64,000 nucleotides of DNA from Megalonaias nervosa. Its lineage: Eukaryota > Mollusca > Bivalvia > Unionida > Unionidae. Positions 8,902 to 19,071 of this stretch are shown piece by piece. A program made the translations under genes and the position numbers. Where the stretch lies: the NCBI GenBank assembly GCA_016617855.1, contig JAECUM010017436.1, forward strand, positions 1-64,000. Reading direction: 5' to 3'. Positions within the stretch are counted from its first letter, which is position 1. Every line of letters starts with the position of its first letter. The notes under the pieces were generated by a model that searched no databases, had not been told where the DNA came from, and was given only the letters and a program-made list of their open reading frames with translations.

Positions 8902-9429
8902 GCAACGAAGAAGTACGTCGACAATAGCAACATCCCGATGATGATCGCGTTAATGACAATCAATGATGGAATGACCACGTTTAGATCTGAATATGCTACT
9001 CATGTAGCCGCGCTTATAAATTTTCGTAGAAACACGAACAGAGCCATTAATGACTTTTTTGGAAGTCCAGCAGTCATCGACATCAAACTCTCCGAAATCA
9101 AAAAGATTACCGACGACATAAAAGATTACCGATGGTGTAGTATATACAGTAGCGTCTGGATCAGCATTATGGACACCACTCAATAAATCCATTAAACATA
9201 CCGCTAAGGTTACCGGCATATACAGATTCTCAATACTCGGCACTACAACATTTACAATATCTACCACGATTTCATGGCGTTCTCCAGTCCTGACTGGATC
9301 TATGTTAGTGATATTGGATCAAAACGACGAGATAATATTTGTGGTGGAACCTGAAGAAAAAGGCCTCGGAGTGTTGTACTACTGGTGTCTTGAATTAGTC
9401 GCTAAACTACCACCTACTTTAATTATATA
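8899..9429 (+). pseudogene. Fibre-like protein, 3' part (A2)
   Basis: Homology with the A1 fibre begins mid-gene at the second tail-fibre repeat (AATKKYVDN). It continues through NFRRNTNRAINDFFG and VIDIKLSEIK. At ~9120-9135, beside a duplicated AAAGATTACCGA, the frame shifts by +1. It then reads VVYTVASGSALWTP and TGIYRFSILG to TAA at 9427-9429. The C-terminal ~70 residues differ from A1, so knob sequences have diverged. The N-terminal half is missing: the array is interrupted at 8901 by the A1 end. It is followed directly by the membrane-protein relic. Confidence 0.7.
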
Positions 9430-9922
9430 ATGAACCAATTGACTGACGTTGTTGCAGCGCAACATTACAGATGCGAGCAAGTGTGTTTGTTGCAGACCCA
9501 ACTGAAAAATATCAATGATGAGTTTACAGTAAAACGAAAAAAAATTAAAAAAAATAAAAAAAATAACGCAGACGTATCGTTGTTACTGACACAATTGTAT
9601 ATTCTGCATCCGCCGCAGTCGCTGTAATAGCAACTATAATCGGATCATTATATGCCACATAATAGCACCAGTAATAGGAATTGGTGTTGCAGCTATAACT
9701 TATGTTGCTGGTATTCGTAAGATCATCGCAAAAAGATATCAACACGAATATACAACGTTGCTATCAGCGGCAACACATGCACACGCCAAATTATCATTGC
9801 TAATATCACCAGGGCTCAACGATGGAATAAAATCAGATCAGGAATTCGCAGAAATGATTAAGGTTTATTATGAAGTAACTGGAAACCAAACCTCTTTGTC
9901 TCCTGACAAAGTCAGGGATTAG
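9430..9922 (+). pseudogene. Two-helix membrane protein (A2)
   Basis: Homologue of 2988-3484. The zero frame (MNQLTDVV..., conserved QTQLKNINDEFTVK) ends at 9627. The hydrophobic part (TIVYSASAAVAVIATI, VIGIGVAAITYVAGI) and the tail DGIKSDQEFAEMIKV are in other frames to TAG 9920-9922. Two A AAA AAT sites (9549-9555 and 9558-9564) sit at the frame change, but here the -1 frame meets TAA at 9564-9566. Further shifts occur near 9650, so the copy is inactive as it stands. Position and order match A1. Confidence 0.6.
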
Positions 9923-9954
9923 GATCCCTAGTTTAAATCAGGAAGTAAATAATA

Positions 9955-11420
9955 ATGTCACAAGAATTGCTAGAACAAATCGTCGCTAATACAACACCAC
10001 CAACAACCACGATGATATCAGCGAGCTCAACCAAGCCTGAGTTTGATATTAGCTTTTCAATGGCAATTCCAGCTAAGGAAATAGCATTAGCACAATTACG
10101 AGTATATTACAGCTGGCCAAATATTAGATCAAAGTCATTCGGTGGGTTGCAAACAAATAACTCATTAGTGTTTTCGTATAAAAATAAATCTGATAGAATC
10201 CCCGATCGGCAAGTTGTTGTTATTCCTATGGGCAGTTATCAAATTGACCAGATCAATAGTGAATTCCTACGCAGGATTAAATCTATCACAGGAAAAGAAT
10301 CCAAAATCGCTATTACGGTTCATGAGCCAACATTATCAGCCGCCATTGAAATATCGACACCAGATTATGCCGTAGATATATATCAGTCGTCGATCCGAAC
10401 CGTGTTAGGATGGCCAGAAGTACAACTACCAGCACCACCAGCACCACCACCACCGCAGCCTCAACGATCTGATTATTCATCAGACAAGAAAGTATATTGG
10501 GGAAGCACTCCAAATTATGAGAATTTTCAGCTGTGGATAGAAATAAAAAAGATATTTACTTTAGTACATCCGGAGTTAATATCACTCCGGACGGCAAAGC
10601 TCTCCCCACTACGATGAGACGGGTATATTACAACGGAGCATTTTTTGAAAATGATATCAGAGCATTATTTAATTAAATTAATCGCGAGCACAAACTAATG
10701 AACGATAAACCACGCCAGTTATTCACCCAGTACATAAACGACTATCCACCCGTTGACGATTATCTGAGGAAGGAAATCATCAAGCAAATAGAATGCCTGA
10801 ACCACGTTGCATCGGACCTCGAAACTGCTCGTCAAAGAATTATACGGGAGGTAATTGAATCTAAAGGTGAATTTATCAATTTGCTTGATGGCACTAAAGA
10901 CCAACATAAATAATTATTTTTGAACAAATGTTCGTTGTCAGAGACAGATCTGCCAACATTTAAACTTCCCGGATTTAACGCCGACAAGCTGAAGAAAACC
11001 GTCAACGATATCATCGATGAATACTATCACCAAATTGTTGATGCATGGAGAAAAAGTTCCCCTCCTCCAGGTATTCTCAAACATAACAATGATCCAGACG
11101 GTGGTGGTCGTCATATATCACCAGGTGTTGTTAATATTGCATCAACGATCGCAGTCAATCTTGTATGTGATGCAATCGATGGCAGCTATCAAGTAGATCT
11201 TAACAAATCCAGGCAGGCACAGCAGGGATATATTTTATACACATTCAACTCTGAAGTCCCCCCCCGATTTTTAATTGTGTCAGTACCTGTTAATCCTGTT
11301 TATCAACGACGTCATAATCCGCTATTATCATGGATACATTTCAGACTTACTGACCAAAGTGGACACCTTCTTGATTTAAGAGAGGAATCTTTAACAATAA
11401 CTTTGTATGTGAGATCCTGA
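9955..11420 (+). pseudogene. Second capsid-like virion protein (A2)
   Basis: This is a close homologue of 1480-2969; the first 150 residues are nearly collinear with A1 and clearly similar (AIPAKEIALAQLRVYYSW, SITGKESKIAITV). A Pro-rich insert (PAPPAPPPPQP) is specific to this copy. The reading frame changes by -1 at A AAA AAG (10545-10551), about 20 codons downstream of the A1 shift. The -1 frame then has TAA at 10674-10676 and TAA at 10911-10913; at the latter A1 has Gln (HK-stop-LFL versus HKQLFL). The C-terminal domain (GGGRHISPGVVNI, LTDQSGHLLDLR) is open to 11420. It is a decayed copy. Confidence 0.7.
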
Positions 11421-11454
11421 CCTGATGGATTTTTTGAAATCTCCTAAAATAAAA

Positions 11455-11600
11455 AAATAAAAATAATCTGAATCTGAATCAGAATAAAAACAAAAAAAAA
11501 AAAATAACAAATAAAATAAAATAAAATAATCTGAGTGAGAATAAAAATAAAAATTAAATCTGAATCTGAATGAGAATAAAAATAAATATTACACGCACTA
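11455..11600. repeat. Low-complexity AT-rich tract
   Basis: The words AATAAAAT and TCTGAATCTGAAT are repeated with a long A run at ~11490-11502. It separates the capsid-like relic from the following minus-strand gene and is non-coding. Confidence 0.6.
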
Positions 11601-11681
11601 TTATTCTGTGCTACAGCTTTCACTTTCACTTTCACAATCCCCCTGACAGAGTCCGATTCTTTACAATCGTACATAAATATT

Positions 11682-12020
11682 TTAAACTGTCCTACACGTG
11701 AACTCACACTCTTTTTTTGTTTCGTATTCGCGTGATAACTCTGATCTATCTTTCTCTATCGCCTGTGCGATTGAAACGAATTTCCGGATGTTTTTATCAT
11801 CATCGACATAAGTAGTAGTGATTTTTTCATTGCTTGTTGGAGTAATTTAATAAACCTGTATTCGGCTGCTAGTAAGTATCTTCTGTCGTATTTTCGTTCT
11901 TGTAATATTTCAAAATCATTTGTGATTTTTTTCAGGATCCATTTGATCAGAAAGTTCTATATAATCGTAATGTAACTTTTTAAGCGCAGAAACAATTGCA
12001 TTAATATTTTTGGAATTCAT
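11682..12020 (-). pseudogene. Small charged coiled-coil protein (A2), broken
   Basis: ATG at 12020 opens MNSKNINAIVSALKKLHYDY. After two frame changes (near 11930 and 11840) similar helical, charged sequence continues (FEILQERKYDRRYLLAAEYR, then IRKFVSIAQAIEKDRSELSR) to TAA at 11682-11684. I do not recognise the family. No counterpart is visible in A1 or B. It lies convergent to the capsid-like relic and in the same direction as the HNH gene, in what seems a variable accessory slot between virion and replication modules. Confidence 0.4.
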
Positions 12021-12684
12021 TATATAATAAATATTTATTTAAAATAAAAACAAAAAATGATTATTGTAAAGTTAGAGCGTGATTATCGATGAAAATGTTA
12101 AACTGCAAGAAGAGCGTGAGGAGAAGTTGAATGACTAATAATATGTTATATTTCCTGTTTTTTGGTCAGATCTCTTGTAAAAAACATCATTTTTATGCAA
12201 TCTTAAGGAAAAAATCAATGTTTACAGTCCAAATTTTTGAAATTCTGAGGGCAAAAACCCGACCCCGTTCTTTAAATGAGTCTATTAGAGAAATTAAGAA
12301 ATCTTTGACAAAGGCAGAAGAACAAGGATAATGTTTTTTGAAAAACAGATAAAAACAACAAAAAATAATTCGATTTATAAGAGTAATTTGTTATAAAATA
12401 CATGTAAGATTACTCTTGTTATAAAATACATGTAAGATTACTCTTTAATATTCACTGCTGTTGCAGTTATCTCCCTTGGCAGTTATTGCGGTGTGTAATA
12501 CTGAAATGTTAATTTTTGTTTTTATTTCTTTGAAAATGCTGATCGGGTTATATTATTTGTGACATGTTGTAGCGATCGAATGGAAATATCAAAATATTTG
12601 CCAGCTGCATTTATAAATGGAAATATTATTTTTTCGCCTGGCTCTACATTCACAGATTTAACTGATCTTGGAAATTTTTTGTAC
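12021..12684. other. Non-coding stretch with a 27-bp direct repeat
   Basis: TTGTTATAAAATACATGTAAG and following bases occur twice in direct orientation (about 12389-12441), ending in GATTACTC each time. A short plus frame at 12131-12331 has no recognisable motif. Nothing else is supported here. Confidence 0.5.
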
Positions 12685-12979
12685 TTACCAGTACCCCCTC
12701 GTACAGAATTCTGACTGTGTAATAGCCTGTAAATTATTCAAAGAAGTATTTTTCGGATCTGAATCAATATGATCAATCACAAGTCCATCTTTGATCAGTC
12801 CGTAAAAACACTCGTACAAAATCCTGTGACAAAACATTTTTTTTCCGGGCACAGAATCTGAGATAGCCATTATCAACAGAACCGACTAGTTTTTTTAGTC
12901 GACAGTTCCTGATGATACCATCTCGTGGTGCCTCATAATTCTTGATGATAGGATGTGTTACAAATTCATTTTGCTCCAT
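12685..12979 (-). pseudogene. HNH endonuclease (NUMOD/HNH type), frameshifted
   Basis: The N-terminal frame (12979 on) contains EAPRDGIIRNCRLKK and NGYLRF, typical of the DNA-binding region of phage-type HNH proteins. After a +1 shift in an A8 run (12844-12837) the catalytic region follows: HRILYECFYGLIKDG, VIDHIDSDPKNTSLNNLQA and TQSE, a clear HNH signature (His-Asn-Asn/His). Such genes are mobile endonucleases common in phages and giant viruses. Here the gene lies upstream of the polymerase, the classical site for homing-type parasites. One frameshift and no intact start-to-stop frame. Confidence 0.75.
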
Positions 12980-13104
12980 TTATATAGTAAGATTATTTGT
13001 CTAAATTATTATTTTATTAATAGAAAAAATATGTTAGCCTGAAAATCTAGCGAGATAGTCTTCGGCGTTTATTATAGGAGATTCATTACCTACGCCGTTG
13101 GCGT

Positions 13105-13290
13105 TATTTTTTTTACTTGTAATACCGTTTTAGGGCTCTGTATTTTTACCACCGCATTCTACACACAACTGAGTTTCACCCCTTACTCCGAAGTTAAACG
13201 TTAAACACGGCTTTGGTCATAGACTTATCATTGCACGCTCTGCATGTGATATCCACAGAGTTTATTTACACAAGCCCGATTACAAGGAGT
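13105..13290 (-). pseudogene. Possible zinc-ribbon protein fragment
   Basis: Minus-strand frames contain CRAC followed ~25 residues later (after a stop and frame change) by CVECGGKNTEP, giving two CxxC knuckles of a zinc ribbon. It diverges from the polymerase gene. The fragment is short and broken, so this is a weak call. Confidence 0.35.
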
Positions 13291-13373
13291 TGCAGAACCA
13301 ATCATTGCCACTAACAATGATTATTTGCTTGAAACAATATATATTTAAATTAAAATTTGCCTTAATTTTAACA

Positions 13374-16300
13374 ATGGAGGAATTTACGAGATTATCTGCG
13401 ATTAAGCCCTCTAAAGCCAGATTCGACCTTGACAGAATAATCCCTGAATTGCCGAGGAGAGCTCTGGTTGATTTGACGAATAACACTTTAATCAATCGTA
13501 TCCGTGAAGCCAAGAGAGAATTGCACAACGATGGTGCGGCTTATGTGTGGTCAACATTCAGAATTATGCAAGAAATAGATGCTACAATGAATGACAAGAT
13601 AGCAAGCACAATTATTAATTATTTCGACGAACAAAGATATATTTTTAGAATAAAATTTATCGTAGCGGTAGACACCGCCGCGGTAGATGACATCTGGATT
13701 ATCCGTGACAAACGTGACCCTGTTCGATTACATCGCGCTGGAGATGTTGTAAAGTTAAGTAAAAATTCAAAACCAGGAATACTAACTGGAATTGATAGAC
13801 CTCATTATGAGCAAGCATATCCTGTGGCGGCAGTTGTTTATGCGATATATCCGCTGATGATAAACCTAGCGTTGATGACCTCTTACCGATGAAAATTTCT
13901 CGCTTGAATTGTGTTGCTGAACGGATTATAGAGCACTTTATAAACGCGAAACGAGGAAACGGTTTAACGGATTAACGACGTAAAACAATAAATAAGTGGG
14001 TATAAACAGTTAAAGACACCGGAGCGTCTATCAAAGACGTTGTTGATGTGGAAAAAATTAAGATTTCCAATAAGGGTGAAGACACTAACCGGAGAGATTT
14101 TGTACGAATCGAAATATGAAGAAAACTGGAGCTTCGATAGAGATCGTTGATCATAACGCACACGCGTTGACTTCGGACATAACAATATTTGCACGAAACC
14201 GAACTGTAAAATTTTGTAACGGTGATATGTTTGATTTTTATCAGAAATATCAGTAAGGGTGACCGTGTATCCGTGTGGTTGTTTCAAAATTCAGAATCTG
14301 TGAACTGTGCTCAGTTTGTACGGCCTAATGGAGCTATTTATCGTGCAGAATCTATTTATAACGAAAATGAAAAATCTTGCGTTGAAATACACGAACGATA
14401 CTGATGTTTTCGAACGATTACTCAGTAATTGCTTCACCGTTCCGTCAGTTGCTGCTCACTTTGCTCAGAAGGAAAATTCATGGAAACCAAGACGGTTGGA
14501 ATTTCTTGAAGATGTCCAACACAGTTGTGTGGAATACGGACACGGCTGATTATGGAATACTAAATACGATTATAAGAATGTTATCTCAGTTTATATGGCT
14601 GCATGTTATCCTGAAAGTTTTCTTGGAATGGGAGAGTATTCTGGGTATTTTAAAAGATTTGGACATCCAACACACGAGATGACCAGAGTTACGATAAATG
14701 GACCCTTACCAGATATTGACTTAACTGGATTTGCATGTATTGAGTCATTCACGTTTACTCCGAAAAATCTTCATCCGGTTGTCGCTGTTTGGTTCGGAAA
14801 ACATTTTAGCGAACGCGGTTGGGCTCCAATAGTTTTATTACGATATATGCTTGATGTAAAATAATGATATCGTTGGTTGTATGTGAAGCAATTCTATCAT
14901 ATCGTCCGCAGAAATAAGTTTGGTTAGCACAACAGAAGAAATATTCCCCTGATGAAAATCCGGACGATACCAATCTCAAAAATAAACTTGCAAAAGATCT
15001 TAGCAGAAAAATAATTGGTAAATTTACACAATGAGGATAATATGATCATAAACGACATTGTAGAAGATTAATCATCGATGGTGCTGAACTTAACTTCATA
15101 ATTGCTGATGCAACAGAGAGAGGCACATTTATAAGTCGGAATAATGCTTACCTATCTGACGGAACTAAATTAGGTACAATTGTGAGCTGCATTGATGGTG
15201 ACTCAGCACAGTTTACTCATTTAAGATATTCGATGTTAGCGTATGTTTCCATAAACTTATTATCGATGATAAACAGATTTCCTGATACCGCGATTAGAGT
15301 CGCCACGGATTCATTTTATGTCAATAAAAAATACAGGATTGCTAAAACAATTACATATCGGCGCTGATGCATCATGGGGTGAATGGAGAATAAAACGAGA
15401 AAAAAATTCTTAGTTATTCTGAATCCGCCGACGTTGACTCTAAGGAAGCATATTATAAAAATAAACAGATGTCAAAACTTTCATCAGCACCATCGGTATA
15501 TGATCCTGTGTCCAGACATCAAACAGTTTATCTCAATGGAAATGGCTGTTCTGGTAAAACAACACGTGCGATTGAATTATTTCGAAATCTTGACATGATT
15601 GTACTAACTCCGACTCACCGGCTTGCCAGAGAAATGAGCGAACGAGGAGTTAAATCTCATACTTATCACAGCTTCTTTAGATGGAAAGGAGATGCATAGA
15701 CTCCTGAGCGAATGGGTGAGAAATATATTCCTAAGATCATTATCTGGGATGATATGCACGGTATCTGTTGAGGTATTAAAAATGTTTCTTGATTGGTTAT
15801 TGACTTGGAATGCTGCTGTTATCATGTGCGGCGATCATGGTCAATCACCACCCTTTGCTGGATCATCTCCGCATGAATGGCTGAAAAAGTTCTTAGATTA
15901 TTATAAGGAAATAATTGATGATCATAGAGCTATTGATGAATCGCTGAAAGAGTTCAAAAAGTTAATCAGACTGCAGCCAGATAAAATTCAATGTGAGATA
16001 ATGCGTGAAGTAATTCCAGAGATTGTGATGAGTGATTTTTGGAATTTGTGCAGGCCTACTGATTTGATAGTTGCAAGTCACGAAGACATTTTGTGATATA
16101 CTTCAACAGCAATTATTTCTGTTACATGAAGAAAAGTTTTCAGATTTACCTGTGCCATTATGTTATCGACCAGCAGAAACACGCAAACAAAATATTAAAG
16201 TTGAGATTCCTGGAATTAATGAGAAACAAAAACTCGTTCTTAGTGATATTGTTTTGGTTCCTGTAAGTGTTGTAGAGAGCGCGTTAACGATGGATAAATC

Positions 16301-16542
16301 TCCGTGGACTCTAGGATATGCTATAACCATTCATTCGTCACAAGGATTAACTATTTCCAATACAAATATCTAGACTGTTGATGATAGGATCGAATAGGTC
16401 AAATTTAGTTTATCTAGCAGTGTCGAGAGTCAGAAGAATGTCTCAGCTACGGAAGGTTATCATAGACTGCACAATGACTCAGGAAACCACTTCTAGAAAT
16501 GGTGATGATATGGTACGGAAAAAATTAGCTGGTTATCAATGA
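13374..16542 (+). pseudogene. Fused family-B DNA polymerase / SF1 helicase (A2)
   Basis: ATG 13374 begins MEEFTRLSAIKPSKARFDLD. Polymerase pieces follow in shifting frames: AERIIEHFINAKRGNGLTD, SVYMAACYPESFLGMGEY (motif A region, with Tyr where the metal-binding Asp is expected), FKRFGHPTHEMTRV, the motif-B-like SRKIIGKFTQ at ~15005-15033, and the motif-C-like RVATDSFYVNK. A linker without a stop-start boundary leads into an SF1 helicase. Its motifs are Walker A LNGNGCSGKTTRAIE (15532 on), LTPTHRLAREMSERGVKSHT, Walker B-like IIIWDDM, GDHGQSPPFAG, YAITIHSSQGLTI and a motif VI NLVYLAVSRVRR. Several frameshifts and stops make it inactive. The fusion layout resembles polymerase-helicase proteins I recall from fungal (glomeromycete) genomes. 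That link rests on memory of family features and is moderately secure. Element B uses a different polymerase in the same slot. Confidence 0.75.
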
Positions 16543-16574
16543 TCTGACAAAAAAAATGTTAGCGTGACTTTGAC

Positions 16575-16793
16575 CTCGATGTTAAGTTTATCATGACGCT
16601 GAAATAACAACAAAATAATCACTGTGCTTGTTGCAACACAATAATGTTGTGGCAGTATTCTTCTAATGACCCACAACAATTTACCAAGGATAGAATTAAT
16701 AGTAGTCTCGGCCATACAAGCAAAAATGTAATATTGACCTGTCTTGAGTGTAATCGACGTAGGGGCGCTGGTGTCCTGCTTTCAGAGAAGTGA
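16575..16793 (+). pseudogene. Zinc-binding HNH-like fragment after the helicase
   Basis: One frame reads CACCNTIMLW, then QQFTKDRINSSLGHTSKN and ILTCLECNRRRG to TGA at 16791-16793. Two CxxC pairs flanking a DRI...GH...N motif are the pattern of zinc-stabilised HNH nucleases. It is a different frame from the helicase end, 30-80 bp downstream, so it may be the decayed C-terminal domain of the polymerase-helicase or a separate gene. Its stop overlaps the integrase stop tail to tail. Confidence 0.55.
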
Positions 16794-17696
16794 AGGCGGT
16801 GGTAATTGTGTATCTTCAGGAATTACTTGTAATTGTTCGCGTGCAAATCGACGTTGAGGAGCAGTTGAATCTAGTCTGCAGATTGCAGGTCTACCCTTCA
16901 AGTTCACCAGGTTCATATAAATATCTTACTGTCACATTACCTAGTACTGATTGTTTTGAGAAAGAGTCACGTTGTTGTACTGGTATATGTTTTTTTTTGT
17001 GTGATCGCATTGATGGGTTTCACAGAAGTTCCACGATTAATTTCATTATTTAACGCTGATATCACACTTAGTAGTCTTGCAACCCATTCACGAGATCTCA
17101 TGTCTTTCTGAACTTAGTTCAGGGATATTTCCTGCGCATACTGATATCCAAACAATCGCTCAGCAAGTGTTCGATTAAATGGCTCAACAATTGCCTGATC
17201 GCGATGAATTGCTGTGTGCACTCGTCTGATTTTGACGTTATGTTGTTTCATCAGAGATGTTACTGCACCAAAAAATTCTTCGCCAGGATCAACCTGTAGC
17301 AGCTGTCTCCATCGCAAGGATCCTCGTTGATAAATTCGTTCAAAAGCAGATGCAACTTCAATTGCTGTCTTTGATGATAGTGGTTCTGCTTCTTTATGTC
17401 TATTTGCAACATCAACGACAGTTAGCGCGTATTTGTATGTTCGTAATTGACGTCTACTAGTTTTAATAGTATCATGCGGTAAGAACAAAATATCTGCTTG
17501 ACGAACTTCATCGGGAGCTCTGACATCATAATGCGCGTACTGAATTTTTTAGGTGGTGGTAGATTAATTTGCCATATTGCCTATCGTGGTAACCAATTTG
17601 CGGCAACAGAACGTGCATCACCTGCGTCATCAGCAAGTTACTAATCGCTGCTCTATCCCTCCAATATCCTCTTGGGCTATAATAAATCGATTCCAT
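16782..17696 (-). pseudogene. INT: Polinton-type rve integrase (A2)
   Basis: ATG 17696 opens ESIYYSPRGYWRDRAAISN, the usual N-terminus of these enzymes. Two -1 shifts then lead to the longest open part (17488-17114). The DDE core is visible: Asp in YALTVVDVANRHKEAEPL, Asp in LLQVDPGEEF, Glu in HRDQAIVEPFNRTL. A single TAA (17116-17114) precedes REWVARLLSVISALNNE and KPINAI. The chromodomain-like tail VRYLYEPGELEG follows and, after a shift, FAREQLQVIPEDTQLPP. It would insert the linear element DNA into host chromosomes. All three catalytic acids persist. It is convergent to the polymerase module and in the same direction as the PLA2 gene, an order repeated in element B. Confidence 0.85.
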
Positions 17697-17773
17697 TATA
17701 ATAGTTATCTACGATTAATTACCGGCCCCTAGCACTAGTTTACCTTTCATCGCAGATCTTACCAACCAATTAA

Positions 17774-18224
17774 CTAGTGATTATCTGAGAGATTTATTTT
17801 TTTTATAGACTTTAGAATGTGTATCAACTTCACGTCTGCAATATGTCGTTGTTGTAAATCTGGATTTTTATACGCGACATCATGAACGTGGCACGCTTGA
17901 TCGCTCGCATTTATTGGATACTCTCCAGGTCTTGGTTGGTCTTGTTCGTCAAGTCGGATATCAAGTCGGTTCCAGGACCACAAGAATTATATCCATGAAG
18001 ATGTTTTTCGCCAGAATACTTAGCCCATGGAGCTCCTGGTAATTTTCCCAGTGAATCAGCAATATCACCGCCATTGACATTCGTCAGGTGAGAGATAAAT
18101 CTGTATTTGCTTGTACCACATTTTACACACTTGCCTGTAAGTGCACGCTTTTATTTTTTGTTATTATTGTTGTTAATCCACTGGTGGAGGTGGGTAGTCT
18201 GCATCGAACACAATATGAATTCTT
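17774..18224 (-). pseudogene. Zinc-ribbon + phospholipase A2 protein (A2)
   Basis: The 5' end reads NSYCVRCRLP with AAG (18224-18222) where element B has ATG, so the start is lost. A second knuckle GKCVKCGTSKYRF completes a zinc ribbon of the DUF5679 kind. Then LGKLPGAPWAKYSGEKHL, the calcium-loop-like GYNSCGPGT, and after a frame change RLDIRLDEQDQPRPGE and INASDQACHVHDVAYKNPDL. HDVAY is the PLA2 catalytic His-Asp pair and IADVKLI supplies the second Asp. This is the phospholipase type known from parvovirus VP1 capsids, where it breaches endosomal membranes. Two frameshifts plus the lost start make it a relic. It diverges from the ATPase; the intergenic gap is a few tens of bp. Confidence 0.75.
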
Positions 18225-18225
18225 A

Positions 18226-18911
18226 TTATTTATTATATTTCCACAACACGGATAACATTGATTTCTCAGCGACACGAAAGCAAGAGCCAGTCAAACATCA
18301 TCCAGCGCTACCAAATTCTATCAGAGCAATTATCATAGGTAAATCTGTGTCTGGTAAGATGCAATTGTTACTTAGCCTGATAATGAGATGGCTCAAGTGG
18401 GATAGGTTGTATTAAGTGGCACCATCTGTAGATGATCAGCAATGCTACAACGTGCTTAAAGATTTTAATGAAAATGCAAAATTGTTGGACGAGGACGTCA
18501 ACGATATTACAGATTTTATTACCGACATTGATGATGCTCCATCTGTGGATGATCTTGATGGATGTATTAATAATCTCGTAGTTTACGATGATGTAATGCT
18601 AGACAAACAATCAAATCCAGTTCGGAGATTTTCAGGAGGCAGACACAAAAACACCTATGTTATATGTTACTCATTGATATGTGCAAATACCTAAGGTGAT
18701 CAGAGATAACTGCAAACTTCTGATTGTCTTTAATGGTGGTGATACCTACACACTAAGAAACATCCACCAGACTTGGTGTTCCGGGGACATGGATATGATT
18801 AAGTTTAAAAACTTCTCGCACGCGCAAGCTACCCCACACGGATTTATCACGATAAAGTTACATGATCCTCGGTTGCGATATGGCATTGGTCTCGATAAAA
18901 GTTTTGGTTGA
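18226..18911 (+). pseudogene. ATP: A32/FtsK-HerA-type packaging ATPase (A2)
   Basis: Reading frames give LPNSIRAIIIGKSVSGKMQL (Walker A, with Met replacing the Ser/Thr of GK[ST]). They continue with APSVDDQQCYNVLKDF, the Walker B-like NNLVVYDDVMLDKQSNPV, RFSGGRHKNTYVI and the sensor/arginine region IPKVIRDNCKLLIVFNGGD, ending TPHGFITIKLHD...RLRYGIGLD. Stops at 18414 and 18692 and a frame change break it. The motor would translocate genomic DNA into the capsid. It is the last gene before the right terminal-repeat-like motif at 19054. The element-B copy lies at 27038-27680. Confidence 0.8.
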
Positions 18912-19053
18912 GACACCATACTCTCTGTCACCTTTTTTAATCCCTCTCCGCTCACTCGCCGTCAACACAACATCACACATACTCGTTAAGACCGCAGGAG
19001 TTGTCGCTCCTCTTGACAGACATAACTAAAATACGAGACCGCACTTGGCCTGA

Positions 19054-19071
19054 TTCACCAACTCTGCTGCT
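19054..19071 (-). repeat. Terminal-repeat-like motif, copy 3; right end of element A2
   Basis: TTCACCAACTCTGCTGCT matches the inverse of 8635-8652 at 16 of 18 positions and ends in CT. It lies ~145 bp beyond the ATPase relic, where viral coding similarity stops and host-like sequence begins. No clean target-site duplication is visible at the AT-rich flank (TTTAATAAT). Confidence 0.6.

Noticed and set aside
4509..10913. TAA as a sense (Gln) codon
   Set aside because: TAA interrupts the capsid, fibre, integrase and A2 capsid-like frames, once exactly opposite Gln. But TAA also ends genes such as 7460-8599, frameshifts coexist, and the host context is standard-code metazoan. Decay is simpler.
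12131..12331. 66-codon plus frame
   Set aside because: No motif, homologue or conserved context in the other elements.
12836..12844. Slippery -1 site in the HNH gene
   Set aside because: The A8 run contains A AAA AAT in register, but the HNH core continues in the +1 frame, not -1.
16790..17053. Plus-strand frame of 87 codons
   Set aside because: It lies opposite the integrase C-terminal tail, which has recognisable integrase motifs.
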